Both the position numbers and the translations under genes were made by a program. A stretch of 64,000 nucleotides of DNA from Candidatus Rokuibacteriota bacterium (GTDB lineage Bacteria; Methylomirabilota; Methylomirabilia; Rokubacteriales; CSP1-6), in NCBI GenBank assembly GCA_003220535.1, contig QHSU01000064.1, forward strand, positions 62,001-126,000. Direction: 5' to 3'. A model generated the notes under the pieces. The model was given only the letters and a program-made list of their open reading frames with translations. It did no database searches and was not told the DNA's origin. This document shows positions 1 to 8,736 of the stretch, in pieces (positions within the stretch are counted from its first letter, which is position 1; every line of letters starts with the position of its first letter).

Positions 1-223
1 CCCCGACGAAGAACAGGCGGCCGCCGCCGCGGAGGGCGGCGACGATCATGTCCACCGCCGCGGCGATCTGCCTCCGCACGCGCCCCACCGCGAGCACCGC
101 GCGCCGATCCTCGCGGTTCATCAGCGCCGCGATCTCCCGCGGCGTCAAGCGGTCGAGGGCTCGGCTTCGGGGGTTCACGCGCTCCGTGGCGAGGCGCGCG
201 TAACGGATTCGCGAGGCGGTCAC
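1..223 (-). CDS. murQ: N-acetylmuramic acid 6-phosphate etherase, N-terminal part (cut by window edge)
   Basis: First 74 codons of MurQ, the cytoplasmic etherase that converts MurNAc-6-phosphate to GlcNAc-6-phosphate and D-lactate. The translation reads TERVNPRSRALDRLT near residues 13-27, matching the family's TE..NP.S..LD.L opening, then ALMNREDR and a helix leading to GGGRLFFVG, the start of the SIS sugar-isomerase fold. The catalytic part lies beyond the left edge. The GTG start is preceded by TAGCAT exactly six bases upstream and has no Shine-Dalgarno. It is divergent from namZ with only 25 bp between the start codons, which fits a shared role in muropeptide salvage. Confidence 0.85.
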   Translation of the reverse strand, partial: MTASRIRYARLATERVNPRSRALDRLTPREIAALMNREDRRAVLAVGRVRRQIAAAVDMIVAALRGGGRLFFVG

Positions 224-229
224 GCCCGC

Positions 230-242
230 ATGCTACTACTAT
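230..242. promoter_or_regulatory. Back-to-back -10 boxes of divergent leaderless promoters (murQ / namZ)
   Basis: On the minus strand TAGCAT (230-235) lies six bases before the murQ GTG. On the plus strand TACTAT (237-242) lies six bases before the namZ GTG at 249. Transcription should then start at the first base of each start codon. No convincing -35 hexamer is visible; each would fall inside the opposite gene. The assignment is inferred from the same spacing at other genes in the window. Confidence 0.55.
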
Positions 243-248
243 CGGACG

Positions 249-1418
249 GTGCTTCCCGTCGAATCGGGTCTCGAGGTGCTCGTCCACCGTCGTTCGGCGC
301 TCTTGCGGGGCCAGCGGATCGCGCTGCTGGCGCATCAGGCGTCGATCGATCGGCACTACGAGCACGCGGCCACCCTGTTGAGCGACCTCCGCGGAGTCAA
401 GCTCGTCAAGCTCCTGGCGCCCGAGCATGGCCTGTGGGGCGCGCCCCAGGATCACGCGCTCATCGCCGCCGCCCGTGACCCGGCGACGCGCCTGCCGGTT
501 TGGAGCCTCTACGGCGCGCGCCGCGAGCCGACCGCCGCGATGCTCCGGGGAGTCGACGCGATCGTGGTGGATCTGCAAGACGTCGGCTCCCGCTACTACA
601 CCTTCGTGTGGACGATGGCGCTCGCCATGCGCGCGTGCGCGCGGCACGGCGTTCGGGTCGTCGTGCTCGACCGGCCCAACCCGCTCGGCGGCGCGCTCGT
701 CGAGGGCAACGTGGCGGACCCCGCCTTCGCGTCGTTCGTGGGCCTCTATCCGCTCGCGATCCGTCATGGCATGACAATCGGTGAGCTGGCGGCCTACCTC
801 AACGAACGGCACGCCATCGGCTGCAGGCTCTCGGTGGTCCCGATGCGAGGCTGGCGCCGGGCGATGCTCTGGGAGGACACCGGGCTGCCCTGGGTGGCGC
901 CCTCGCCGAACATGCCGACGCCGGACACCGCGCGCGTCTATCCGGGCGGCTGTCTTCTCGAAGGCACGAACCTGTCGGAAGGGCGAGGCACGACGCGCCC
1001 GTTCGAGTGGATCGGCGCGCCCTACCTCGACGCCCACCGGTACGCGGGTGCGCTCGAGCGCGAGCGGCTCCCGGGCGTCCACTTCCGTCCCGCGCGCTTT
1101 CTCCCGACGTTCCAGAAGTGGGCGGGACGGCTCTGCGAAGGTGTCCAGATCCACGTGACCGATCGGGGGCGCTTCAGGCCTTTTCTCACGGGGCTGGTCG
1201 AGATCGCAGTCGCACGCCGGCTGGCGCCCCGCGGCTTCGCATGGCGCCGGCCGCCTTACGAGTTCGAGAAGCGGCGCTTGCCGATCGACATTCTCTGTGG
1301 GACCGACGTGATCCGAAAGGCGATCGAGCGTGGGACACCGCTTCCAGCAATCGAGCGCGCCTGGCAGCGCGATCTCGACCGCTGGAAGCGTCCGCGTGCG
1401 AGCTACCTGTTGTACTAG
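249..1418 (+). CDS. namZ: Exo-beta-N-acetylmuramidase NamZ (DUF1343 family)
   Basis: 389-residue protein of the DUF1343/NamZ family, which removes MurNAc from the non-reducing end of peptidoglycan fragments. Diagnostic segments are VVVLDRPNPLGG near 140, the APSPNMPTPDTARVYPG stretch near 218-234 and CLLEGTNLSEGRGTTRPFE after it, the expected active-site region. Length is normal for the family. No signal peptide is seen, so it probably acts in the cytoplasm on imported MurNAc-GlcNAc, unlike secreted Bacillus forms. Divergent from murQ and near nagZ, a symporter and a sugar kinase, which together make a muropeptide salvage set. GTG start with a leaderless-type promoter. Confidence 0.88.
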   Translation: MLPVESGLEVLVHRRSALLRGQRIALLAHQASIDRHYEHAATLLSDLRGVKLVKLLAPEHGLWGAPQDHALIAAARDPATRLPVWSLYGARREPTAAMLRGVDAIVVDLQDVGSRYYTFVWTMALAMRACARHGVRVVVLDRPNPLGGALVEGNVADPAFASFVGLYPLAIRHGMTIGELAAYLNERHAIGCRLSVVPMRGWRRAMLWEDTGLPWVAPSPNMPTPDTARVYPGGCLLEGTNLSEGRGTTRPFEWIGAPYLDAHRYAGALERERLPGVHFRPARFLPTFQKWAGRLCEGVQIHVTDRGRFRPFLTGLVEIAVARRLAPRGFAWRRPPYEFEKRRLPIDILCGTDVIRKAIERGTPLPAIERAWQRDLDRWKRPRASYLLY

Positions 1419-1753
1419 CTCCCGAACAGCCGCGCGAAGAAGCTCTTCACGCTGTGGCCGAAGTCCGTGGCGCCGTCACGGACGTTTTCCCAGGCGCTCT
1501 TGGCCTGCGGCTCGGCGGCCTTTCCGCCCTCTTTGATCTTTTCGCCGCTGTACTTCGCGCCCTCGACGACGGTGTGGCCGATCCCCTTGGCTGTCTGCTC
1601 GACGCCTTCACCGATCTTGCCGTCGCCGATCTTCTTCGCACCGGTCTCGACCTGCTGAGTTGCGGCCTTCACCTTCGAGTCATCGGCCGCGCGGGCCGTC
1701 AAGGCCGAGCCCGCGAGCACCGCGGAGGCCGCTAGAATCGCAACAGCTTTCAT
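1415..1753 (-). CDS. Small exported protein of unknown function
   Basis: 112-residue protein with a clear Sec signal peptide (MKAVAILAASAVLAGSALTARA, cleavage after ARA) and a mature region of polar, Lys- and Gly-rich amphipathic helix resembling LEA- or apolipoprotein-like periplasmic proteins. No enzyme motif is seen. The ATG at 1753 is preferred over a GTG two codons upstream because GGAGG lies five bases before it. The stop codon overlaps the namZ stop on the opposite strand by three bases. Function unknown. Confidence 0.7.
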   Translation of the reverse strand: MKAVAILAASAVLAGSALTARAADDSKVKAATQQVETGAKKIGDGKIGEGVEQTAKGIGHTVVEGAKYSGEKIKEGGKAAEPQAKSAWENVRDGATDFGHSVKSFFARLFGS

Positions 1754-1805
1754 AAGCACCTCCTCAAGCCCATGCTACCAAGCCCCGGCGAGAGGAGCGA
1801 TCGCG

Positions 1806-2333
1806 TTACCCCGTATAGCCGCGCGAGCGCATGCAGCTCGAGTACGCCGTCCGGTATCTCTCGTCGTTCTTCTTGTTTTCGTTGAGCCCGTAGAGCGTGC
1901 CGCCGCCCGCGCCCACGAGGCCGCCGATCGCGGCGCCCTTGCCCGCACCCTTGCCGCCGCCGGCCATCGCGCCGCCCGCGGCGCCGACCGCCGCGCCGAC
2001 CACGGCGCCGATCGCGACGTCCTTCACGACCTCTTTCGTCTTGTCCTGCTCGCCGACCTGGTTGGCGGCGTACCGGTTACAGGCGTCGACAACCTCTTGC
2101 GTCGGCACCGTCGGCTGGGCCGGCACCGCCTGCGCCATCTGGGACGGCGCTGGCCTGGCGACCGCGGGCCGCGGCGACTGGGCCGGACGGGCTCCTGCAG
2201 GAGTCGCGACCTTCTGCTCCGCGTCCTGGCTCGACCCCGACCAGTTCGCGACGACGAGCCCCGTGATCAGCGCCGTCGTCATCACGAGGATCAGACCGAG
2301 TGCCGTCACCTTCCACGGATTCCACTTGTCCAT
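1806..2333 (-). CDS. Membrane-anchored glycine-zipper protein
   Basis: 175-residue protein. One N-terminal membrane segment (about residues 8-30, VTALGLILVMTTALITGLVV) is followed by a Pro/Ala-rich linker and then a glycine-zipper run (GAVVGAAVGAAGGAMAGG, about 107-124, and a second run near 131-145), as in YMGG-like and SlyB/OmpA-linked Gly-zipper envelope proteins. Two Cys flank the zipper (VDACNRY and SSCMRSRGY). Its ATG overlaps the TGA of the upstream exported-protein gene (TGATG), so the two are translationally coupled. Likely envelope-associated; role unknown. Confidence 0.7.
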   Translation of the reverse strand: MDKWNPWKVTALGLILVMTTALITGLVVANWSGSSQDAEQKVATPAGARPAQSPRPAVARPAPSQMAQAVPAQPTVPTQEVVDACNRYAANQVGEQDKTKEVVKDVAIGAVVGAAVGAAGGAMAGGGKGAGKGAAIGGLVGAGGGTLYGLNENKKNDERYRTAYSSCMRSRGYTG

Positions 2334-2878
2334 CACTTGCCTCCCTTGCCGCCGCCATGAGCCGCAGCGCCCTCAGAGCCGTTCGAGCCGGCTCCGAACG
2401 CGTTGGATCTCCTGTTGCCATTGCCGCCGGCGGTCGCGCCTTGACTGGCGTCGGCGTTGCCGTCGGCGATCCCCGCCGCCTTCCCGCTCGAGCTCGGCCC
2501 CGAGACGATGCGGCCGGACGCCGTTGTCACGACGCCATGGGTGGAGTGGTTGCCGACCACCTGCCCGAGATTCTTCTCCTGCACGAGCCCCTGCGCCTTC
2601 ATGTCCTTGAAGACCTGGCCCCATCCCTGACCGCTCTGCTTCTTCGCCGCGATCTGGTCGAGCGTGAGCGGAGTGACGGGCGTCGTCGTTTCGGTGTTCT
2701 GCGCCTGGAACAAGGCGCTGGCGACCGTCTGGTTTCCGGGCGAGAGCTTGTCGAATGCCCCGGCGGTCTTCGGCGGGGACGTGCTGGACGTCCTCAGCTT
2801 CGACTGGGCCAAGGCGGCCGATGCGGCAACGCCCAGGGCCAGGACCGCGACGACGAGCGCGACGACGCGACGAGACAT
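2333..2878 (-). CDS. Exported protein with Gly/Ser-rich tail, unknown function
   Basis: 181 residues. Signal peptide MSRRVVALVVAVLALGVAASAALA is followed by a mature region with a short ordered block (LTLDQIAAKKQSGQGWGQVF, about 92-111) and a long low-complexity Gly/Asn/Ser/Ala tail. The ordered block resembles short motifs of uncharacterised exported proteins; I do not recognise a named family. It is the middle gene of a minus-strand set of three envelope proteins and couples to the glycine-zipper gene by a TGATG overlap. Confidence 0.65.
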   Translation of the reverse strand: MSRRVVALVVAVLALGVAASAALAQSKLRTSSTSPPKTAGAFDKLSPGNQTVASALFQAQNTETTTPVTPLTLDQIAAKKQSGQGWGQVFKDMKAQGLVQEKNLGQVVGNHSTHGVVTTASGRIVSGPSSSGKAAGIADGNADASQGATAGGNGNRRSNAFGAGSNGSEGAAAHGGGKGGK

Positions 2879-2890
2879 CCAGGTCGCCTC

Positions 2891-3340
2891 TTATTTCCCG
2901 GCCCGGCTGATGGCGGACACCTGGGCGACGCTCCGCTCGGTCTGCGCGACGATCTCGCCCGCCGTCGCACGATCCCGGAAGAACCACCCGCGCCTGGCAT
3001 TGACTCGCATGCGGGTCAGCCGCGACGTCAAACGTTCGAGCTCGATGTCGATCGTGCGGTCGGCCGCCAGCGCCACGAGATGCCGGCCTTCCGCAGTGGC
3101 GTCGTCGGTCTGAACCGTGATGGCCATGCGCTTGAGCGCCGAGAGCGTCGCCCGACGCATGTCGTCGACCGGCGTGGAGAACGTGCGATACGCGACTGAG
3201 TCCAGCGTGTACGAGGTCCCCGTGCCCCCGGCGACGCCGGCGCCCGACCCGAGCGCCGTCAGGCCCACCGCCGCACACCCCTGGGTACCCAGAAGGATTC
3301 CGCCGGCGACGGCCAACACCCGCGTTACGTGGCTGAGCAT
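2891..3340 (-). CDS. DUF3568-like lipoprotein
   Basis: 149 residues. A lipoprotein signal peptide ends in LLGTQGC (lipid-modified Cys near residue 22), followed by AAVGLTALGSGAG and a domain with TFSTPVDDMRRATLSALKRM, the pattern of DUF3568 outer-membrane-type lipoproteins. The ATG has GGAG eight bases upstream. First gene of the minus-strand envelope cluster (3340 to 1806). No catalytic motif is seen; a structural or chaperone-like envelope role is only a guess. Confidence 0.7.
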   Translation of the reverse strand: MLSHVTRVLAVAGGILLGTQGCAAVGLTALGSGAGVAGGTGTSYTLDSVAYRTFSTPVDDMRRATLSALKRMAITVQTDDATAEGRHLVALAADRTIDIELERLTSRLTRMRVNARRGWFFRDRATAGEIVAQTERSVAQVSAISRAGK

Positions 3341-3517
3341 GCTGGTAGCTCCTTGATACGCGCAGGGCTGCAGCCGCCATGCCAGGACCGGGGGGAAACG
3401 GAACCCAAGGATTTATGGGTGTTTATGAGGCGTCAACGGGTCGTCGCGGCACATCGGTGTCAGCCGTCTGACAGTAACGACTTGTCGCAGGCCGCGAGCC
3501 GCGAGTCCCCGCCGGCC

Positions 3518-3523
3518 TATAAT
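3518..3523 (+). promoter_or_regulatory. TATAAT -10 box, leaderless promoter of nagZ
   Basis: A perfect TATAAT sits six bases before the GTG at 3530, so +1 would coincide with the start codon. No Shine-Dalgarno is present upstream of this GTG. The rest of the 189-bp gap (3341-3529) between the divergent lipoprotein gene and nagZ holds nothing else recognisable. Confidence 0.6.
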
Positions 3524-3529
3524 CGCAGA

Positions 3530-5041
3530 GTGACCGATCTCGAGAACCTGGTCGGCGAGCGCCTGATGTTTGGCCTGGCCGGGCCGAAGCTCACCGACAC
3601 GGACGTCCGCCTCTTCCGCGACACGCGCGCCGCCGGGCTCATCCTGTATCGGCGGAACTTCGAGACGCCGGAGCAGCACAGCCGGCTGCTGGACGATCTC
3701 GAGTCGGCTCTCGGCCGTCGCCTGCTCGTCGCCACCGATCACGAGGGCGGCCGCATCGTCATGCTCGGCCAGGCGACGACGATTTTCCCCGACAACCTCG
3801 CGGTGGGGACCGCCGGCGACGAGGCCTTTGCGTATCACCAGGGTCTCTTTGAGGCGCGGGAGCTACGCCGACTGGGAGTGGACGTGAATTTCGCTCCGGT
3901 GCTCGACGTCCTCACGGAGCGCTACAGCCCGAACATCGGGATCCGCTCCTATGGCAAAGACCCGTCCGTGGTCACGAGCTACGGCCTGGCGCGCATCAAG
4001 GGCATGCAGAAGGGCGGGGTCTCGGCGTGCGCCAAGCACTTCCCCGGCAAGGGGCACTCCCCCCTCGACGCCCATCTTCGACTGCCCACCATCGATTCGA
4101 CGTGGGCCGAGATGCAGGCGACGCATCTGCCGCCGTTCCTCGCCGCGGTCGCCGAAGGCATCGACTGCCTGATGACGAGCCATCCTGTGTACTCGAATCT
4201 CGACCCGACGCGCGTGCCGGCGACCTTCTCGCGGCGCATCGTCCACGACTGTCTGCGCGAGGAGATCCGGTTCGGAGGCGTCATCGTCTCGGATGATCTC
4301 GAGATGGGCGCCATCGGCGAGACGTGCCCGATCGGCGAGGCGGTGGTGCGAGCGGCGGCGGCCGGCCACGATCTGTTGCTCGTCTGCCACACGGAGCCAG
4401 CCCAGCGCGCCGCGGCGGTTGCGCTCCTGGAGGCGTACCGGTCGGGCACGCTCCCGATCCGCGACCTCGAGGCGGCGGCCGAGCGTGTGCGCCGTCTCCG
4501 CGAGCGCCGGACGGCCCGCTTCGAGGGTGGGCCGCCCGCGGCGGAGCCCGACGCCGGGCCGCTCGCGCGGGCAATCGCAACGCGCGCCGTCACCGTCGTG
4601 GCACCCGGGCGTCCGGAGCTGCGGCGCGCGCTGAACGGGCGCGTCGGGGTCGTTTTCCCGCGCTTCTCCGATCTGGCGCCGCGGATCACCATCGAGCCCG
4701 AGGTCGCCGCCGAGGCGACGTACGTCGCCGACGCGTTCGGACGCGCGGGCATCGCGCCCCAGACGCGGCTCGTCGGCATCGAGCCGACCGACGCGGAGAT
4801 CGCGGAGGCGGGTGCGCTGGCCGAGGCGTCGGACGCGATCGTGCTGTTCCTGTTCGACGCCCATCTCTACGCGTCGAACGCGGCGCTGCTCGCCGAGCTT
4901 CAGAGGCGGGCGCGCGCGCTCGCCGTCGTGCTCCTGCGCGACCCGTACGACGCGAGCATGCTGGGGCCAGGTGTGCTCGGCATCACCGCCTACGGTTTCA
5001 GGAAGTGCCAGCTCGACGCGGCCATCGCCCGTCTCCTTTGA
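3530..5041 (+). CDS. nagZ: Beta-N-acetylglucosaminidase NagZ (glycoside hydrolase family 3)
   Basis: 503 residues. GH3 beta-hexosaminidase that removes GlcNAc from muropeptides. It shows ATDHEGGRIVML near 75-86, the KHFPGKGHSPLDAHL motif whose Asp and His (D-x-H) form the NagZ-specific acid/base dyad, and VIVSDDLEMGAI carrying the nucleophile Asp. A C-terminal extension of roughly 160 residues makes it longer than the ~340-residue E. coli enzyme, as in two-domain Bacillus-type NagZ. No signal peptide, so it is probably cytoplasmic. GTG at 3530 is chosen because TATAAT lies six bases upstream and the NagZ homology begins there; the frame is open further upstream but without homology. Confidence 0.88.
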   Translation: MTDLENLVGERLMFGLAGPKLTDTDVRLFRDTRAAGLILYRRNFETPEQHSRLLDDLESALGRRLLVATDHEGGRIVMLGQATTIFPDNLAVGTAGDEAFAYHQGLFEARELRRLGVDVNFAPVLDVLTERYSPNIGIRSYGKDPSVVTSYGLARIKGMQKGGVSACAKHFPGKGHSPLDAHLRLPTIDSTWAEMQATHLPPFLAAVAEGIDCLMTSHPVYSNLDPTRVPATFSRRIVHDCLREEIRFGGVIVSDDLEMGAIGETCPIGEAVVRAAAAGHDLLLVCHTEPAQRAAAVALLEAYRSGTLPIRDLEAAAERVRRLRERRTARFEGGPPAAEPDAGPLARAIATRAVTVVAPGRPELRRALNGRVGVVFPRFSDLAPRITIEPEVAAEATYVADAFGRAGIAPQTRLVGIEPTDAEIAEAGALAEASDAIVLFLFDAHLYASNAALLAELQRRARALAVVLLRDPYDASMLGPGVLGITAYGFRKCQLDAAIARLL

Positions 5042-6027
5042 TTGGAATCGCGCCTCGGCCGGCGGGGCCCCAGCCCCGCGACGGCCTGCGGCGCGCACCA
5101 CGGGCGAGCCGGCTTCGACGACTGCCCGCCGAGATCCTGGCGATCGACTGGGGCTCGACGCCCGCCAAGCGCCAGATCTGCCGCGCGGTGCTGCGACGCG
5201 GCCGCTACGTGCTGGCGCCGCCGCGGCCCCTCGAGGACGTTGGGGCCCTCGAATTGCCCGACGGCGCACTCATCGCGTTCGACTGCCCCATCGGCGTCGC
5301 GCGCGAATACGCGGCGACGGCCGGCCTCCGGTCGTTTCGCGCGGCGCTCGGCCTGTTCGGCACGGGCCGGTTCGGGCGTTTCTACGAGATCGCCGCTCAA
5401 GCCGACGACATCACGACCGAGCGTCCCTTCTATCCCTTGCGGGGGGTGCGAGGAACCTCTCGCGACGACCTCCGAAAGGCGCTCGGGGTGGCGGCGTTCG
5501 CGCCGCGCGCGTGCGACCGGCAGGCCGGCGCGGGACCGATCTTCTGGCTGGTCGGGCCCCGGCAGGTCGGACGATCGGCCGCGTGCATCTGGCGCGACAT
5601 CATCGCGCCGCACCTCGGCCGCGTTGCGCTCTGGCCGTTCGACGGACCGTTGACCGCTCTGGTGGCGTCGGGTCGACCCGTCGTCGCCGAAATGTATCCG
5701 GCGTATCTCTTGCGAACGCTCGGGGTCACGGTCGCCCGCAAGTCCGATCCGGCGGCGCGCGCCGCCTGCGGCCGAGCGCTGCTGCGACGCGTCGGGACCG
5801 ACGTCCGGCTCGATCTGGACGCGGTGCGGAGGCTCCTGCGCGGGGGATTCGGACCGTCCAGATCTGGTGAGGATCCCTTCGACGCGACGATCGCGTGCAT
5901 CGCGCTCGCGAAGCTCCTGCTCGACGGCGCGATGCCGGAGGCGCCGGACCACGCGCGCGCCGTGGAAGGCTGGATACTCGGACTCCCTTCAGAGGGGGCC
6001 TCGACGGCCCGACCGGCCTCGGACTAG
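5038..6027 (+). CDS. DUF429-like (predicted RNase H-fold) protein
   Basis: About 329 residues from a TTG that overlaps the nagZ stop by four bases. Conserved acidic motifs in order are ILAIDWGS, LIAFDCPIG, VVAEMYPA and DPFDATIACIALA, the arrangement expected for the DUF429 family of predicted RNase H-like nucleases. Substrate unknown. The first ~37 residues are Arg/Pro-rich and without homology. No other ATG, GTG or TTG lies in frame before the first motif, so the true start is the TTG or a non-standard codon such as CTG at 5122. Coupling to nagZ suggests co-transcription. Confidence 0.6.
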   Translation: MIGIAPRPAGPQPRDGLRRAPRASRLRRLPAEILAIDWGSTPAKRQICRAVLRRGRYVLAPPRPLEDVGALELPDGALIAFDCPIGVAREYAATAGLRSFRAALGLFGTGRFGRFYEIAAQADDITTERPFYPLRGVRGTSRDDLRKALGVAAFAPRACDRQAGAGPIFWLVGPRQVGRSAACIWRDIIAPHLGRVALWPFDGPLTALVASGRPVVAEMYPAYLLRTLGVTVARKSDPAARAACGRALLRRVGTDVRLDLDAVRRLLRGGFGPSRSGEDPFDATIACIALAKLLLDGAMPEAPDHARAVEGWILGLPSEGASTARPASD

Positions 6028-6170
6028 CGGCGCGCGATTTCGGACAGCACGAGCAGGGTCAGAACCCTTTCGGAAGTACGGACCCCACGGGGTACGCTGG
6101 AAGCGATGCCTTCGAGCGGATGTCGGACGATGGACGCGCCAAGGCCGACCTCGGCCGGAACAGGAAGAAG

Positions 6171-7934
6171 GTGGGTCTAGGAACAGAAGGACAGCTTCTA
6201 GTCGATGGAGTCATCATCCTCGTTTACTTCGTCGCCATCACGGCCATCGGGTTGTACATGGGGCGACGGGAAAAGAGCCTGAACGACTTCGCGCTCGGAG
6301 GGCGGCGCGTGCCGTGGTGGGCCGTGATGGCCTCGATCATCGCGGCGGAAACCAGCGCGGCAACCTTCCTCGGCGCGCCCGGAGAGGGCTATACCAACAA
6401 GAGCTTCGCCTACGTGCAGCTCGTCCTTGGCCTCATCATCGGACGATTCGTCGTCGGCCACGTCTTCCTCAAGCCCTACTTCACGTACAAGGTCTTCACG
6501 GTCTACGATTATCTAGGCGTTCGCTTCGGCCCGTGGAGCAAGGGCTACGTCTCGGCTCTCTTTTTGTTCATGCGCACGCTGGCGTCGGGAACACGGCTCT
6601 TCATACCGTCGCTCGTGATGGTGCTCGCTTATCGCATGTTCGTCGCGGGTGGCCAGGTGCAATTCAGCCAACAGGCGGTCACAACCGTCGGTCCCTATCT
6701 GGTCGCGATCATCGTGCTCACCCTCGTCACGTGCCTCTATACGGCGGTCGGCGGCATCAAAGCGGTCATCTGGACGGACGTGATTCAGGCCTGCCTGATG
6801 TTCGGCGGAGCGCTGGTTGCGATCGGCACCCTGCTGCATCACGTCGGAGGACTGCGGGAGGCCTTTCAGGCGGTCCCCCAATTGGCCACCCATGAAGGCT
6901 ACTTCCTCCACGGGTTCGAATCGAGCGTCGTCGCGCGGTGGCAGGAACGCCACCATCTTGCGGCGATGGGCGTGTGGGACTACGTCAAGCTGCTCCTAGC
7001 GAGCGACTACACACTCTTTTCCGCGTTCATCGGGGCGACGCTGGGTAACATGGCCGCCTTCGGCACCGATCAGGACATGGTTCAGCGGATGCTGACAGCG
7101 GAAACTCACCAGAAGGCGCGCCGCAGCCTGATTACCGCAGCCTTCATGGACCTGCCGATCGCCTCAGCGTTCGTGTTCATCGGAATCCTGCTCTTCGCCT
7201 ACTACCAGAAGGATCCCACCTACCAGCCCACGGCCACGGCGGATGTCTTTGGCTCATATATCCTCAATGTCATGCCGGTGGGCATCCGCGGCCTGGTGCT
7301 GGCCGGTATCTTCGCCACCGCCATGGGCTCCTTTTCGGCGGCGCTCAACGCCCTGGCCACCGGCGCCACGAATGACTGGTATATCCGATGGGTTCGCGGC
7401 AAGGCCGAGGCGCACTACGTCCAGGCCGCGCGCTGGTTCACGGTCTTCTTCGCTGTGCTCATGATCGTCATCGCCGGTCTCTTCGCCTATGCGAAGGTGA
7501 CGAATCCAGATTTGAGAATCATTCCAGTCGTCCTTGGAATCGCCGGGTTCATTCTGGGCCCCATGCTCGGTGTCTTCCTCATCGGCATGTTCACGAAACG
7601 GCGCGGCTCCGACGCTGGAAACATGATCGCCATTTCCGCCGGGCTCCTCGCGACTGTCGTCGTCGGCAAGCTGGACATCACGATCCTGAACGCGGTGGCG
7701 CCGTTGTTCGGCATCGACGGTGTGTTCCAGCATCCCGCCGGCATTCCCGAAGTCTCGTTCACCTGGTGGGCCATGATCGGCGCGCTCGTCGTTTTTTGTG
7801 TCGGCATCCTCTTCCGTACACCGGACCAGGTACTGCGGTCTGCCGCCCGACATGCCGAAGAGGCTCAGATCGCCGACGACGTTCCGCTCGCCCTCCGCGG
7901 ATCGCCGGCGGAAGCAACCGTTGGGTCTTCTTGA
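6171..7934 (+). CDS. Sodium:solute symporter (SSS family)
   Basis: About 587 residues with roughly 13 membrane segments, opening with VDGVIILVYFVAITAIGLYM. SSS hallmarks include LNDFALGGRRVPWW, SIIAAETSAATFLG and GIRGLVLAGIFATAMGSFSAALNALAT, where the Na2-site Ser/Thr residues lie. GTG 6171 is preferred because AGGA lies five bases upstream and the first membrane helix follows; ATG 6120 is an in-frame alternative. TACGCT at 6093-6098 may be its own -10 box. Its position among murQ/namZ/nagZ and a sugar kinase suggests import of MurNAc, GlcNAc or their disaccharide, but the substrate cannot be read from sequence. Codon choice looks slightly less GC-biased than its neighbours. Confidence 0.85.
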   Translation: MGLGTEGQLLVDGVIILVYFVAITAIGLYMGRREKSLNDFALGGRRVPWWAVMASIIAAETSAATFLGAPGEGYTNKSFAYVQLVLGLIIGRFVVGHVFLKPYFTYKVFTVYDYLGVRFGPWSKGYVSALFLFMRTLASGTRLFIPSLVMVLAYRMFVAGGQVQFSQQAVTTVGPYLVAIIVLTLVTCLYTAVGGIKAVIWTDVIQACLMFGGALVAIGTLLHHVGGLREAFQAVPQLATHEGYFLHGFESSVVARWQERHHLAAMGVWDYVKLLLASDYTLFSAFIGATLGNMAAFGTDQDMVQRMLTAETHQKARRSLITAAFMDLPIASAFVFIGILLFAYYQKDPTYQPTATADVFGSYILNVMPVGIRGLVLAGIFATAMGSFSAALNALATGATNDWYIRWVRGKAEAHYVQAARWFTVFFAVLMIVIAGLFAYAKVTNPDLRIIPVVLGIAGFILGPMLGVFLIGMFTKRRGSDAGNMIAISAGLLATVVVGKLDITILNAVAPLFGIDGVFQHPAGIPEVSFTWWAMIGALVVFCVGILFRTPDQVLRSAARHAEEAQIADDVPLALRGSPAEATVGSS

Positions 7935-8027
7935 GTTCGCCCACGCGAAACGCGCGCCGACCGCCAGCAGAACGACCAACGAGAACGGTGTCGTCGGGCC
8001 CGCTGAGCACGGGCTGTCCTAAAACGG

Positions 8028-8063
8028 GACGGGGGCCGAGTTCTCGAAAACCCCGCCCCCGTC
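8028..8063 (-). terminator. Probable intrinsic terminator of the mlaC-like gene
   Basis: GACGGGGGC (8028-8036) pairs perfectly with GCCCCCGTC (8055-8063) around an 18-base loop. Read on the minus strand the stem is followed by CCGTTTTAGG, a short T run. It lies about 40 bases beyond the stop of the minus-strand gene at 8104 and also between two convergent genes. Confidence 0.45.
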
Positions 8064-8103
8064 ACTTCGAGCCGTTGGATGGGCGCTCGCCGCGCCTCGA
8101 GGA

Positions 8104-8736
8104 CTAGAGCTTCTTGCCTCCGCGCTCGGCCATGGTGGCCTCGAAGCTCTTCTTGCGCATGCGTTCCAGGAGCGCCGAGTAGGACTCCGCCTGGATGATC
8201 CGATCGAACTGGCTGCGATAGGTCGAGACGAAGCTCACGCCGTCGATCTGAAGGTCGTAGACGCGCCAGCGTCCATCCCGGAGATGGAGGCGGTAGTCGA
8301 GTGCAATCTCGCTGCGGCGGTCCGTGAGCACCTTCGACCGCACCGTGGCGTACCCCGCGTCGACCGCCTCACCAATATAGCTGATGCTCTCGCCCGCGTA
8401 TGCTTCGACCCGCGTGACATAGGAGCGCTCGAGCAATTCGGTGAAGAGCGCGACGAATTCGGCCTTCTCGTCGGCCGAGCGCGCAGCCCAGTGGCGAGAG
8501 AGCGTGCGCCGCGTCACTTCCTCGAAATCAAAGAGGTCGCGCGCGATCTTCCGCACCTCCGCACGCTTGTCGGCCCCCTGCCGGCTGGGTGTCGCCGACT
8601 CGGTTCTCGGGGCATCGGCGTCTTGCAACAGGCTCATGACTCGGCCGACCGCCGACTCGATGGTCTCCCGAGGGCCCATCGCGGGTGCCGCGACGGCCCC
8701 GGCCACCATGATCCACGCGGCGAGTGCCTTGCCCAT
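8104..8736 (-). CDS. MlaC-like phospholipid-binding / toluene-tolerance protein
   Basis: 210 residues with an N-terminal signal-like segment (MGKALAAWIMVAGAVAAPAMG). It matches the MlaC/Ttg2D family: ARDLFDFEEVTRRTLSRHW, the following FVALFTELLERSYVTRVE, then VDYRLHLRDGRWRVYDLQIDGVS-type strands. MlaC proteins shuttle phospholipids across the periplasm in Mla ABC systems. No mlaEFDB genes are next to it, so it is an orphan here. GGAGG lies upstream of the ATG. A hairpin with a T run follows the stop. Confidence 0.8.
   Translation of the reverse strand: MGKALAAWIMVAGAVAAPAMGPRETIESAVGRVMSLLQDADAPRTESATPSRQGADKRAEVRKIARDLFDFEEVTRRTLSRHWAARSADEKAEFVALFTELLERSYVTRVEAYAGESISYIGEAVDAGYATVRSKVLTDRRSEIALDYRLHLRDGRWRVYDLQIDGVSFVSTYRSQFDRIIQAESYSALLERMRKKSFEATMAERGGKKL

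Noticed and set aside
3863-5269. 468-codon minus-strand ORF antisense to nagZ
   Set aside because: Arg/Ala-rich antisense shadow typical of GC-rich DNA; no motif.
6106-6180. 24-codon leaderless-looking upstream ORF (TACGCT, seven bases, ATG) before the symporter
   Set aside because: Very short, no recognisable peptide, and it ends inside the symporter start region; it may only be chance.
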